Shown here: positions 1 through 9,700 of the stretch, one piece after another
How positions within the stretch are numbered: position 1 is the first letter of the stretch
Layout of the letters: every line of letters starts with the position of its first letter
NCBI GenBank assembly: GCA_036399015.1
Contig: DASWNW010000008.1
Location: 22,670 to 86,669 of the forward strand
Reading direction: 5' to 3'
DNA length: 64,000 bases
Source: QHVT01 sp036399015
GTDB lineage: Bacteria > Acidobacteriota > Thermoanaerobaculia > Gp7-AA8
Notes under the pieces: model-generated
Seen by the model: only the letters and a program-made list of their open reading frames with translations
What the model was told of the DNA's origin: nothing
Databases searched by the model: none
Translations under genes and position numbers: made by a program

Positions 1-1796
1 CGGAGCAGCGACTGCGCGGCGAGGATCGCGAGCGTCACTCCCGCCACCCGCAGCGCGCCCTGCCGATCGCCGCGCCGCAGGCGCAGGTTCCGCCACGCCA
101 GAAAGAGCGCCGCTCCCCACACCGTCAGCATCAGCACCTGTTGGACGGTCTCGATGACGGGGTTGTAGAACGGCACGTTTCTGCTCGCGCCGGAGTCGTC
201 CCAGGGGCCGCCGACGCGGAAGAACACCGGCCTTCCCTGCCACGCCGCCGCCTCGACGCGGATCGGCGTCTTGTCGCCGGGATACGTACCGGTCCATGCC
301 GCGCGCGCGTCGAACGGTGCGGCCGGAGCAGCTCGCGGCGTGACCGGCCTGAGGAGGCGGACGTCGAGACCGGCGGCGTCGAGCAGCGGACGCCAGTCGA
401 GCGGCTTCGCCGGCCACCGTCCCTCGGGCGCGGTGAGCAGCGAGTGCAGCCGGCCGTGCGGATCGACTTCCACCAACGCATATCCCGGTGCGTTCACGGT
501 GTCGGGAGCGAATGCCATGACCGGCGCCGGGATGCCGTAATGGAGGCGATAGACGAAGGGTGCAGGACCCTTCCGGAACGCCTCGGAACTGTTGCCCGGC
601 TGCTTGTGGAGCCAGGACGTGTACTCCCGCTGCTCCTGGAAATACGCCCGTGGCTCGCCCGTCAGCGGCACGCCGAGCGCGCGCAGGACGTCACTCGCAC
701 GCTGCTCCAGCACCTCGGGCGACCGCTCGAGGGAGAAGTGGCTGGAGATCGACTTCATCTGCACCCGCGTCACGAACAGCACCAGCATCAGCGCGATGGC
801 CGCGAGCATCGACCAGGCCGCGCGCGGTGACAGGCTGCCTTCCGCGCCGGCGGCCGCCACGATGCGCGGCGACGGCGTCTCTCCCGCCGCGAGCGCCGCC
901 GCGAGCGGGTCGCCGCCCGGCAGCGCGTGGATGACCTCGCGCGCGGAGTGCGGACGCTGCGACGGCTCGTTCGCCAGGCAGCGCAGGATGAGACGCTCCA
1001 CCGACGGATCCATGTCGCGCACGACGCTCGACGGCGCCGCGATGTCGCTCGTCAGCTCCCGCACCCGCTCCGGCAGCGTGCGGGCGGCGTGGGCGCGCTT
1101 TCCGGTGAACAGTTCGTACATCACCAGGCCGAGCGCGTAGAGATCGCTCTGCACCGTGGCGGGCTGCCCTTCGAGCTGCTCCGGCGCCATGTAGGCAGGC
1201 GTGCCGGAGATCGTGCCGTCGTCCTCTCCGGCGGCGAGGGCGAGACCGAAGTCCATGATCCGCGCCTCGCCCCGCGAGTCGACCATCACGTTCGCCGGCT
1301 TGAGGTCGCGGTGCAGGATGCCTTTCGCATGCGCGGCCATCAGCCCCGCCGCAATCCCGCGCGCGATGTCGACCGCCTTGTCGTGCGCCAGCCGGCCGAT
1401 GCGCCGCAGCAGGCGGGAGAGGTCCTCGCCGTCGACGTACTCCATCGCCACGAAGTGCGAGCCGCCGTCGTCGACGATGTCGTAGATGCGGCAGACGTTC
1501 GGGTGTGCGACCTGCCGCCCGAGGCGCACCTCGTCGTGCAGACGGGAGAGGAGTGTGTGGTCGCGCGCCAGCCGCGCCGGCAGAAACTTCAGCGCCACCG
1601 GTTGATCGAGCTTCGTGTCGTCGGCCCGGTACACCTCCCCCATCCCGCCCGCGCCGAGGAGGCCGGCGATGCGGTACCGGCCCGCGACGATCGTTCCCGG
1701 TGCGAACTGCGCCTCCCGCCCCCGCTGGCGCGGCGCGGAGCGCTCGCTCGATTCGTGGACGACGGTCTTGTCGGGATCGCCCGCGGGCGTAGTCAT
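1..1796 (-). CDS. Membrane Ser/Thr protein kinase (partial, runs off left edge)
   Basis: Reading leftward from ATG at 1794-1796, the frame stays open to the window edge (about 598 residues seen). An N-terminal tail of about 40 residues leads into a Hanks-type kinase domain: glycine loop GAGGMGEVY near residues 48-56, the lysine of VALKFL near 70, catalytic HRDLKPAN near 161 and IMDFGLA after it. A hydrophobic segment near residue 325 and another pair near 560-598 suggest a cytoplasmic kinase, an extracytoplasmic middle domain and further membrane helices; that middle domain is not recognised. The family phosphorylates proteins on Ser/Thr. The C-terminus lies outside the window. It is divergent from the PAP2 gene with only 48 bases between start codons. 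Confidence 0.93.
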   Translation of the reverse strand, partial: MTTPAGDPDKTVVHESSERSAPRQRGREAQFAPGTIVAGRYRIAGLLGAGGMGEVYRADDTKLDQPVALKFLPARLARDHTLLSRLHDEVRLGRQVAHPNVCRIYDIVDDGGSHFVAMEYVDGEDLSRLLRRIGRLAHDKAVDIARGIAAGLMAAHAKGILHRDLKPANVMVDSRGEARIMDFGLALAAGEDDGTISGTPAYMAPEQLEGQPATVQSDLYALGLVMYELFTGKRAHAARTLPERVRELTSDIAAPSSVVRDMDPSVERLILRCLANEPSQRPHSAREVIHALPGGDPLAAALAAGETPSPRIVAAAGAEGSLSPRAAWSMLAAIALMLVLFVTRVQMKSISSHFSLERSPEVLEQRASDVLRALGVPLTGEPRAYFQEQREYTSWLHKQPGNSSEAFRKGPAPFVYRLHYGIPAPVMAFAPDTVNAPGYALVEVDPHGRLHSLLTAPEGRWPAKPLDWRPLLDAAGLDVRLLRPVTPRAAPAAPFDARAAWTGTYPGDKTPIRVEAAAWQGRPVFFRVGGPWDDSGASRNVPFYNPVIETVQQVLMLTVWGAALFLAWRNLRLRRGDRQGALRVAGVTLAILAAQSLL

Positions 1797-1811
1797 GATG
1801 GGGTGCGGGTC

Positions 1812-1835
1812 ATTCTACTGCCGCGTCACTACAAT
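1812..1835. promoter_or_regulatory. Divergent -10 elements between kinase and PAP2 genes
   Basis: In the 48-base divergent spacer, TACAAT at 1830-1835 reads toward the PAP2 gene, nine bases before its ATG. TAGAAT on the minus strand at 1817-1812 reads toward the kinase. The PAP2 copy is so near the ATG that the transcript would be leaderless or almost so. No clear -35 was identified. Confidence 0.4.
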
Positions 1836-1844
1836 CTGCGGCGC

Positions 1845-2606
1845 ATGACCGACGAGCGGGCGACGAAGCAGGAGGGGGAGTGGCACATCGTGCACGTCCT
1901 GCGGCGGACGCTGTGGCACGTCGACGAGGGCTGGGACGCGCTCGACCCGCGCCACCAGCGGAGCTGGTTCGCGCTCATGCTCGGCGGACTCGTGGCGCTG
2001 CTCGCCGTCACCGTCGGCCTGGTGATGCTTGGCCGCGCGCTCGACAGCCGCGGCCTCCTGGCGTGGGAGCGCCCCTTCCTGCTCTGGTTCGAGAAAGAGT
2101 CGCTCGTGCCGTTCAGTTGGGCGATCTGGCTGGAGAGCCCCGGGAACGCGATCATCCTCTGGCCGCTCGTCCTCGCGTCGGCCGGAGTCGCGGCGTGGCG
2201 CCGCCGTCCGCTCGCCGCGCTCACCCTCGTCTCCGGCTTCGCGCTTCTCGACGCGGCGGTGGTCCTCGGCTGGACGATCTGGAAACGGCAGCGTCCCGAC
2301 TTCATCGGCGGCGGCGTCGCCTCGCCCGCCTCCTTCAGCGCCTTCCCGTCGGGACACGTCAGCCAGACCATCGTCGCGTACGGCCTGCTGGTCGTGTTCT
2401 GGCTCGAGCAGACCCGCCGGCGTGGCGAGCACCTGCTCGCGTGGGCGCTGCTCGCCCTGCTCGCCGCGGTCGTCGGCGTCGGCCGCATCCGTCTCGGAGC
2501 CCACTGGCCCAGCGACGTCATCGCCGGTGCGGTCGTCGGCGGCTTCTGGCTCTGGATGCTCGTGCGCGCGCTGCGGAAAGGGGAGGAGGGGCGGCGGGCG
2601 CCGTGA
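1845..2606 (+). CDS. PAP2-family membrane phosphatase
   Basis: 253 residues with about five hydrophobic segments. The three phosphatidic-acid phosphatase motifs are present: KRQRP near residue 147 (a shortened first motif), FPSGHVSQ near 167 and GRIRLGAHWPSD near 210-222, which supplies the second catalytic histidine and its aspartate. Members dephosphorylate lipid phosphates or undecaprenyl pyrophosphate at the membrane; the substrate here is not known. The ATG at 1845 is preferred because it follows a -10-like TACAAT and gives a normal cytosolic N-terminus. The stop overlaps the GTG of the next gene by three bases, so the genes are probably co-transcribed. Confidence 0.9.
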   Translation: MTDERATKQEGEWHIVHVLRRTLWHVDEGWDALDPRHQRSWFALMLGGLVALLAVTVGLVMLGRALDSRGLLAWERPFLLWFEKESLVPFSWAIWLESPGNAIILWPLVLASAGVAAWRRRPLAALTLVSGFALLDAAVVLGWTIWKRQRPDFIGGGVASPASFSAFPSGHVSQTIVAYGLLVVFWLEQTRRRGEHLLAWALLALLAAVVGVGRIRLGAHWPSDVIAGAVVGGFWLWMLVRALRKGEEGRRAP

Positions 2607-3241
2607 CGTCGGTCCTCTACTTCCACGGCTTCGCCTCCTCGCCCGCCAGCGCGAAGATCACCGCATTGCGTCCGCTCCTCGAGCCGCACGGGATCGAACT
2701 GAACACGCCCGACCTCAATGTCCCGTCGTTCGAGCGGCTCGACTTCGACGCGATGGTCGAGCACGCGCTGGCCGCGTCGCGCGCCAGGCCGCCGCGGGCG
2801 ATGGTCGGCAGCTCCCTCGGCGCGCTCGTCGCGCTCGCCACCGCACGCCGCGGCCTGCACGTGCCGCTCGTGCTCATCGCGCCCGCCTTCGGGGTGGCCC
2901 GCCGCTGGCAGACACGCATCCCCGATGGTGACCCGGTGACCGTCTTCAACTTCGCCCGCAGCGCCGACGCGCAGATCCACCGCGCGTTCTACCTCCAGAT
3001 GGCCAGCCTCTCCGTCGACGACGCGCCGCCGCCCTCCCGCGTCACGGCGATCATGGGCCGCAAAGACGAGACGGTGCCGTTCGCCGTCGTCGAGGAGACG
3101 TGGCAGCAGTGGGAGGCCTCCGGCGCGCTCGTGCCCGGCTCCCGCCTCATCGTGCTGGAGGAAGGCGACCACGGCCTGGTGTCGGAGGCGGAGCTCATCC
3201 GCGATGCGATCGTCGATGCGGCCAGCGAGGAGGCGTCATGA
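2603..3241 (+). CDS. Alpha/beta hydrolase of the YqiA/UPF0227 type
   Basis: 212 residues from GTG 2603. The protein opens with VLYFHGFASSPASAK, the oxyanion region of YqiA-like esterases. It has the nucleophile elbow GSSLGA near residue 71, an acidic residue in GRKDETVPF near 153 and the catalytic histidine in GDHGL near 190, so the full Ser-Asp-His triad is present. It likely cleaves short-chain esters in the cytoplasm; the natural substrate is unknown. It overlaps PAP2 upstream and DDAH downstream (ATGA), forming a tight three-gene operon. Confidence 0.85.
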   Translation: MTSVLYFHGFASSPASAKITALRPLLEPHGIELNTPDLNVPSFERLDFDAMVEHALAASRARPPRAMVGSSLGALVALATARRGLHVPLVLIAPAFGVARRWQTRIPDGDPVTVFNFARSADAQIHRAFYLQMASLSVDDAPPPSRVTAIMGRKDETVPFAVVEETWQQWEASGALVPGSRLIVLEEGDHGLVSEAELIRDAIVDAASEEAS

Positions 3242-3999
3242 TCGCCATCACCCGCGACGTCAGCCCGGCGGTCGAACGGGCGGAGCTGACGCACATGGAC
3301 CGCGTCTCGATCGACTACCACCGGGCCGCGGAGCAGCACGAGCAGTACCGCGCCCTCCTCCGCTCCCTCGGCTGCGAGGTCATCGACCTTCCCGCCGACC
3401 CGAACCACCCCGACTGCGTCTTCATCGAAGACACCGCGGTCGTGCTGGATGACGTGGCGGTGATCACGCGCCCCGGCGCCGAGTCCCGCCGCGGTGAGGT
3501 GGAGGTGGTCGCGAACGAGCTCGCGCGCCACCGGCCGCTCGTGCGCATCGAGGCACCCGCGACGCTCGACGGCGGCGACGTGCTCGTCCTCGGCGACCGC
3601 ATCTACGCCGGCCTGTCGTCGCGCACGAACGAAGCCGCGGTCGAACAGCTCGCGCGCCTGACGGGACGCGAGGTGACCGGCGTCCGCGTCGCCGGCGCGC
3701 TGCACCTCAAGACCGCCATCACCCGCGTCTCCGATGACACGCTGCTCGTGAACCGCGAGTGGGTTGACGTCGCGCCGTTCGCCGGCTGGAAGCTGATCGA
3801 CGTCGATCCGGAGGAGCCGTTCGCCGGCAACGCCGTCTTTCTCCGCGACAAGCTCGTGTACCCGGCCGCGTTCGCCCGCACGCGCGCCCGCCTCGAGGCG
3901 CACGGCCTCGACGTCCGCACCATCGACGCCGACGAGTTGGCGAAGGCGGAAGGTGGCGTGACCTGCTGCTCGCTCCTGCTCAACCTCGCGCGTCAGTAG
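3238..3999 (+). CDS. Dimethylarginine dimethylaminohydrolase-family amidinohydrolase
   Basis: 253 residues from the ATG at 3238, overlapping the previous stop as ATGA. It has the amidinotransferase fold signature of DDAH: the acidic pair in CVFIEDTAVV near residue 62, the GGDVL motif near 113, the catalytic histidine in ALHLKTAITR near 158 and the nucleophilic cysteine in GGVTCCSLLL near residue 243. DDAH hydrolyses N-omega-methylated arginines to citrulline and methylamines; related enzymes act on other guanidino compounds, so the exact substrate is inferred. Length matches bacterial DDAH. Its last bases overlap a decayed toxin stub on the other strand. Confidence 0.88.
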   Translation: MIAITRDVSPAVERAELTHMDRVSIDYHRAAEQHEQYRALLRSLGCEVIDLPADPNHPDCVFIEDTAVVLDDVAVITRPGAESRRGEVEVVANELARHRPLVRIEAPATLDGGDVLVLGDRIYAGLSSRTNEAAVEQLARLTGREVTGVRVAGALHLKTAITRVSDDTLLVNREWVDVAPFAGWKLIDVDPEEPFAGNAVFLRDKLVYPAAFARTRARLEAHGLDVRTIDADELAKAEGGVTCCSLLLNLARQ

Positions 4000-4064
4000 T
4001 GATAGCGCGCCTGCAGGAAGTCGATCCTCGTGTCGGAGACCAGGTAGACGACCGTGGACGCCCT
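3993..4064 (-). pseudogene. C-terminal stub of a YoeB/Txe-type toxin
   Basis: Directly after the antitoxin stop codon (TAA at 4067-4065), the minus strand is open to a TGA at 3995-3993. It encodes VVYLVSDTRIDFLQARYHY, which matches the C-terminus of YoeB-family ribosome-dependent mRNA interferases (E. coli YoeB ends LVYAVTDDSLLIAACRYHY). The first 60 or so residues, with the catalytic Glu/Arg, are missing and there is no start codon. I read this as an internal deletion that removed most of the toxin and left its tail behind. Confidence 0.75.
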
Positions 4065-4292
4065 TTACCCGTGCTGTGCGCGACTCAGTGCCCTGAGAAG
4101 CCGTTCCGCATTCTTCGGTGAACGAAACAGGTGCGCCGTTTCGATCAGGCTCCGCAACTCGTCGACGGCGATGATCGCCACGTCGTCGCCACCGCGCCGG
4201 CGGATGATGACCGGCTCGCGCGACTCCGACGCTTCGTCCATCAACGCTTTCAGGTTCGCCCGGGCGTGCGTATACGTGGTTTCGGTAGCCAT
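4065..4292 (-). CDS. yefM: YefM-like (Phd/YefM) antitoxin, orphan
   Basis: 75 residues from ATG 4292; a TTG one codon earlier is also possible. Motifs typical of YefM are TYTHARANLKALMDEA near the N-terminus, EPVIIRRRGGDDVAIIAVDEL in the middle, and ETAHLFRSPKNAERLL at the end, which parallels YefM's ETAYLMRSPANARRLM. Such proteins fold as Phd-type dimers that bind operator DNA and wrap the YoeB toxin with their C-terminus. Here the toxin gene immediately downstream is reduced to a stub. The upstream spacer holds a TACGCGTA palindrome at 4315-4322, a possible operator. Confidence 0.88.
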   Translation of the reverse strand: MATETTYTHARANLKALMDEASESREPVIIRRRGGDDVAIIAVDELRSLIETAHLFRSPKNAERLLRALSRAQHG

Positions 4293-4347
4293 CAATACCT
4301 GTCCGGATCAACTGTACGCGTATTCCTCACCGTTGTACCTTATCCCC

Positions 4348-5649
4348 ATGCTTTCCAGACGCGGGTTCCTCGTCAGCGGCTCTCTTGCCTTCGCTGCCAC
4401 CGCCATCGCCGTCGACCCGAAAGTCTCCAGCGACTGGAGCGCGGTCCGGCGCGAGTTCGACCTCGATCCCGACCTCCTCCACCTCAGCCTCTTCTACATG
4501 ACGCCGCACCCGCGCCCGGTGCGCGCGGCGGTCGAGACCTACCGGCGGCAGCTCGACGCGAATCCGTTTCTCGCGGTCGAGCACGGCCTCTTCGACTTCG
4601 AGCATTACGACAAGACGCACCCGGTAGTGGTCGCGAACGCAATCGGCGCTTACATCGGCGGGAAAGGCGAGGACGTCGCGCTGACGCACAACACGACCAC
4701 CGGCCTCGCCATCATCTATCACGGCCTGCCGCTGAAGGCGGGGGACGAGATCCTCACCACGACGCACGACCATTACGTGCACCACGAGTCGATCCGCCTC
4801 GCCGCCGAGCGCGCCGGCGCGACGTGGCGCAAGATCTCCCTCTGGGATGACCACAAGGCCATCAGCGCCGATGACATCGTGGCGCGCATCCGCAAAGGGA
4901 TCGGTCCCAAGACGCGTGTCGTCGGCGTGACCTGGGTGCATTCGAGCAGCGGCCTCAAACTGCCGATCCGCCGCATCGCCGACGCGATCGCGGCGGTGAA
5001 CGAGAGCCGCGACGCGAAGAGCCGCGTGCTGCTCGTCGTCGACGGCGTGCACGGCATCGGCGTCGAGGATCCGAACGTCGCCGCGTCGGGCGCCGACGCG
5101 TTCGCCGCCGGCACGCACAAGTGGCTCTTCGCCCCGCGCGGCACCGGCTTCGTCTGGGCGAAGCCGGAAGTCTGGGCGACCATGCGCCCGCTCATCCCGA
5201 CGTTCTCCTCCGGCGAGCTGTGGGAGGGCTGGGCGAACGAGAAGCCGCCGGCCGGTACGCCGCGCGCCGCCTGGTTCACCCCCGGCGGCTTTCAGGCGTT
5301 CGAGCACTGGTGGGCCGTTCCCGCCGCGATCGACATGCATCGCCGCATCGGCATCCAGCGCATCACCACGCGCATTCACGAGCTGAACGCGATGGCGAAG
5401 AGCGAGCTCGCAAAGATGCCGCACGTGACGCTCTACACGCCGCAGTCGCGCGAGCTCTCCTCCGGCATCGTCTGCTTCGACGTCGCCGGCAAGACCGCGT
5501 TCCAGGTGATGGAGACGCTGCAGAAGCGCGACCGCATCCTCGCCTCCACCACGCCGTACCGCACGCCCTCCGCCCGCATCGCGTTCGGCATCTACAACAC
5601 CGAGGCGGAGGTGGAGAAGACCGTGAGGGCGATCAGGGCGCTGGCGTAA
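4348..5649 (+). CDS. Tat-exported class V PLP aminotransferase
   Basis: 433 residues from ATG 4348. The N-terminus MLSRRGFLVSGSLAFAATAIA is a twin-arginine signal, so the folded, PLP-loaded enzyme is probably exported. The body is a class V aminotransferase/cysteine-desulfurase-like fold related to isopenicillin-N epimerases: THNTTTGLAI near residue 113 binds phosphate, VVDGVHGIGV near 230 carries the Asp that contacts the pyridine nitrogen, and AGTHKWLF near 253-260 carries the PLP lysine. The substrate is unknown. It is convergent with the flavoenzyme gene (17-base overlap). Confidence 0.88.
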   Translation: MLSRRGFLVSGSLAFAATAIAVDPKVSSDWSAVRREFDLDPDLLHLSLFYMTPHPRPVRAAVETYRRQLDANPFLAVEHGLFDFEHYDKTHPVVVANAIGAYIGGKGEDVALTHNTTTGLAIIYHGLPLKAGDEILTTTHDHYVHHESIRLAAERAGATWRKISLWDDHKAISADDIVARIRKGIGPKTRVVGVTWVHSSSGLKLPIRRIADAIAAVNESRDAKSRVLLVVDGVHGIGVEDPNVAASGADAFAAGTHKWLFAPRGTGFVWAKPEVWATMRPLIPTFSSGELWEGWANEKPPAGTPRAAWFTPGGFQAFEHWWAVPAAIDMHRRIGIQRITTRIHELNAMAKSELAKMPHVTLYTPQSRELSSGIVCFDVAGKTAFQVMETLQKRDRILASTTPYRTPSARIAFGIYNTEAEVEKTVRAIRALA

Positions 5650-6700
5650 AGCGGGCGGGGGAGAGCGCGCTCACGTCCATCGACGCCTTCCCCTCCACGA
5701 TCAGCTCCGCGACGAGTTGCCCGATCGCCGGCGAGTGCATGACGCCGTGGCCCGAGCAGCCGGTCGCCAGCATCACGTTCTCGTACACCGGTGACGGCCC
5801 GACGATCGCGCGGCCGTCGGGCGTCATCTCGTAGAGGCCCGACCAGCACTCTTCCACCGGCACGCCGCGCAGGCAGGGGACGCGCTCGCGCGTCATGCGC
5901 CGCACGCGCATCAGCCAGTGCGGCGAGAGCGGGTCGTCGGGCCAGAGCAGCAGCACGCGGCCGTCGCGCACGCGGAGGTGATACCAGTCGTGCGACCAGA
6001 TCGTCATCGGCATCTCCTCGGGGAGGATGGCGGTCGCGACGGTCGCGGCGACATTGCGCCGCTGAGGCATGACCGGCGGTCCCGACCAGGCGCCGAGCGC
6101 GTTGACGAAGAGCCGCGCCTGCACGTCGCCGCGGGACGTGCGCGCCGCGACGACGCGATTGCCGTCGGTCACGAAGCCGCGGTGCTCCACGCCGAACTCG
6201 AAGCGCGCGCCGTTGCGCTGCGCCGCCTCGGCATACCCGCGCAGGACGTTCAGCGGCCGGAGAAAACCGTCGGTGCGGCAGAACGTACCGCCGATGACGG
6301 TGTCGTCGCCGATGGCGGGATTCAGCGCGCGCGCCTCCTCGGCCGACACCATCCGCGCCGCCGTCAACCCGCTCGCGTGCTGCACCCGCTGCGCCTCGCG
6401 CAACCGCTCCAGCTCCTCCTCGCTGCAGGCCAGGAAGAGGTAGCCGTGCTGCGCGTAACCGGGATCGACGCCCGTCTCCGCCTCGAACGCGAGCAGCTTC
6501 TCGCGCGACAGCAGCGACAGCCGCACCTCGGTCTCGTTGTCGAACTGCGCGCGGAACCCGCCCGTCGCGCGCGCTGTGCTCCCGCCGCCGAGCGCGGGGG
6601 CGCGGTCGAGCACCAATACGTCCACTCCGCGCGTGGCGAGGTGATGCGCCACGCTCGCACCGATCACTCCGCCGCCGAGGATTGCGATCTCCGCCCGCAT
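5633..6700 (-). CDS. FAD-dependent oxidoreductase, DAO/sarcosine-oxidase type
   Basis: 355 residues. The N-terminus EIAILGGGVIGASVAHHLA is a Rossmann dinucleotide-binding GxGxxG motif for FAD, followed by VLVLDRAPALGGGSTARATGG, the usual second FAD contact. The C-terminus GCSGHGVMHSPAIGQLVAELI closes the FAD site as in sarcosine and D-amino-acid oxidases. It likely oxidises an amine or amino acid and yields an imine and reduced flavin. The convergent overlap with the exported aminotransferase is suggestive, but the two are not in one transcript. Confidence 0.88.
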   Translation of the reverse strand: MRAEIAILGGGVIGASVAHHLATRGVDVLVLDRAPALGGGSTARATGGFRAQFDNETEVRLSLLSREKLLAFEAETGVDPGYAQHGYLFLACSEEELERLREAQRVQHASGLTAARMVSAEEARALNPAIGDDTVIGGTFCRTDGFLRPLNVLRGYAEAAQRNGARFEFGVEHRGFVTDGNRVVAARTSRGDVQARLFVNALGAWSGPPVMPQRRNVAATVATAILPEEMPMTIWSHDWYHLRVRDGRVLLLWPDDPLSPHWLMRVRRMTRERVPCLRGVPVEECWSGLYEMTPDGRAIVGPSPVYENVMLATGCSGHGVMHSPAIGQLVAELIVEGKASMDVSALSPARFTPAP

Positions 6701-6751
6701 CGATCCGGCTACAATACGCCCGCTCTCTCTCGGTCCACCATCAGGAGATCC

Positions 6752-9700
6752 ATGCCCGCGTTTCTATCGGCGGTGTACGCGTTTTCACCGTCCGCGATCC
6801 CTGTCGCGGTCACGGCGGTGCTGATCGTCACGTTCGGCCTCCGCGTCGTCCTGCGCCGCTTCTCGGCCGCCGGCGCCGCCTTTTTCGGCCTCACGCTGGT
6901 GGTCGCCATCTGGATGACCGCCTTCACCGGCATGTACTCCGCCACCGATCCGGCGGTCGCGCTGCGCTGGGCGCGCAAGGCCTACCTCGGCGTGCCGTTC
7001 ATCCCCGCCGCGATCTACTGGTTCACCATCGAGGTGCTGCGCATCGAACAGCGGCGGCGCCTCTTCAACCTCGTCGCATGGAGCCTCGCCGCCGCGTTCA
7101 GCGCCATCGCCTCCGCCACCGACATCATGATCCCGCGCGTGCAGGAGTACTGGTGGGGCTTCTACCCGCGGTACGACACGCGTGTCAGCATTGCCTTCCT
7201 TCTCTTCTTCTTCGGCTACCTCGTCGCGTCGCTGATCGAGTTCCTGCGCGCCTATCCCCACGCGCGCGGCGCCGAGCAGCACCGCATCCGCGCCTTCATC
7301 GTCGCCTTCGGGATCGCCTACCTCGGCTGCGTCGACTACCTGCCGAAGTACGGCATCGCCGCCTACCCCTTCGGCTACCTGGCCATCCTCGGCTTCGTGA
7401 TCGTCGGCGGCCGCACCATCCGCAAGTACGACCTGGTCGCGCTCACGCCGTCGCTGGCGTCGCAGGAGATCATCAGCACGATGGCGGACGTGCTGTTCGT
7501 CTGCGACCGCGAGGGGCGCATCGAGTTCGCCAACCGTGCCGCCACCAGCATCCTCGGCTACGAGGAGAGCGAGCTCGCCGGGAAGCGCATCGACGACCTC
7601 CTGGCGCAGGAAGGGGAGCTCTCGTCGAAGCTGCAGCGCCGCTCGCTGCGCAATGACGAATGGGTCTTCGCCTCCGCCTCCGGCGAGCGGATCGACCTCA
7701 CGCTCTCCATCGCGCCGGTCATGCACGACGGCGTCTCCGCCGGCGCGGTGATCATCGGCCGCGACATGCGCGACCGCAAGCGCGCCGAGCGCGAGGTGCT
7801 GCAGGCGGTGACGCTGCTGCAGTCGACGCTCGACTCCACCGCCGACGGCATCCTCGTGATCGGCGACGGCGGCCGCATCCTCTCGTACAACCAGCGCTTT
7901 CTCGAAATGTGGCACCTCCCGCAGCAGGTCATGGAGGGCGACGACCGCGGCGCGCTGCAGGAAGTCGTGCAGCAGCTCGTCACGCCGGAGGAGTTCCTGC
8001 GCACGTTCGACGCGCTGGCGAAGCGGCCCGACGCGGAGAGCTTCGACATCGTGGAGCTGAAGGACGGCCGCCGCTTCGAGCGCTACTCGATCGGCCGCCG
8101 CATGGAGGACGTGGCGACGATCCGCGTCTGGAGCTTCCGCGACGTCACCGCCCGCTTCACGGCCGAGGCGGCGTTGCGGGAGTCGGAGATCCGCTACCGC
8201 CTGCTGTTCGAGCAGAACGCGGCCGGCGTCTGCGTCAGCCGCGCCGACGGCGTCATCGTCGACTGCAACGACACCTTCGCCGCGATGCTCGGCTTCGCGC
8301 GCCCGCAGCTCGTCGGCTCGAACATGGCCGCGCTCTACGCCAACCCGAACGAGGCGGAGGAGCTGACCGCACTGCTGCGCAGCGTCGGCACGCTCAACTC
8401 GGTCGAGATCGAGCTGCGCCGCGCCGACCGCCGCGTGCTCTGGGTGCTGGAGAACCTCGCGCTCGTCGGCGACGGGCCCGCGGCCGTCGTGCATGCCACC
8501 GTCGTCGACATCAGCGACCGGAAACGGGCAGAAGAACAGATCGAGTTCCACGCCTACCACGACGTGCTCACGCACCTCCCCAACCGCAAGCTCTTCACCG
8601 ACCGGCTGCGCCACAGCCTCACCCGCGCCAAGCGCAACAACAAGTCGGTCGCGGTGATGTTCATCGACGTCGATCACTTCAAGACGATCAACGACACCCT
8701 CGGCCACACCGCGGGCGACGAGCTGCTGCTGGAGATGGCCCGCCGCCTGCGCGAATGCGTTCGCGACGACGACACGGTCGCCCGCCTCGGCGGCGACGAG
8801 TTCACGATCATCCTCGCCGAGCTGCGCCACCCCGAGGACGCCGTCGGCGTCGCACAGAAGATCCTGGCGGCGGTGCAGGAGCCGCTCACCATCGGCACCA
8901 TGCCGATCGTCGTCACCGCGAGCATCGGCATCGCCCTCTATCCCGAGGACGGGCACGATCCGGAGTCGCTGCTGCGCAACGCCGACAGCGCCATGTACCG
9001 CGCCAAGGAGGCGGGGCGGAGCAACGTGCAGCTCTGCACCGACGAGATGAAGAAGCGCGCGCTGGAGCGGCTGGCGGTCGAGAGCCGGCTGCGTCTCGCC
9101 GTCAACGACGACCAGTTGATCCTGCAGTATCAGCCGCAGGTGAATCTCGTCACCGGCCGCACCATCGGCGTCGAGGCGCTGGTGCGCTGGAACGATCCGG
9201 TGCGCGGGGTCGTCGAGCCGGCTTCGTTCATCCCCATCGCAGAGGAGACGCGGCTCATCCTCCCCCTGGGCGAATGGGTGCTGCGCACCGCGTGCAGACA
9301 GATGAAGGCATGGCAGGACGGCGGCGCGGGCCCGGTGCGCATCGCGGTGAACCTCTCCGCGCGGCAGTTCCAGCAGCACGACCTCGTGGAGATGGTGCGG
9401 AGCGCGCTGCACGACACGCAGTTGCCGGCGTCGTCGCTCGACCTCGAGATCACCGAGACCACCGCCATGCAGAACGCCGAGGCGACGGTCGAGACGCTGC
9501 TCGCGCTGCGGAAGCTCGGCGTCGGCATCTCCATCGACGACTTCGGCATGGGCTACTCCTCGCTCAACTACCTCAAGCGCTTCCCGATCACGGCCGTGAA
9601 GATCGACCGGGCGTTCGTGAACGACCTGACCACCAGCGACGGCGACGCCGCCATCGTGACGGCGGTCATCGGCATGGCCCGCAGTCTTCGTCTGCGCGTG

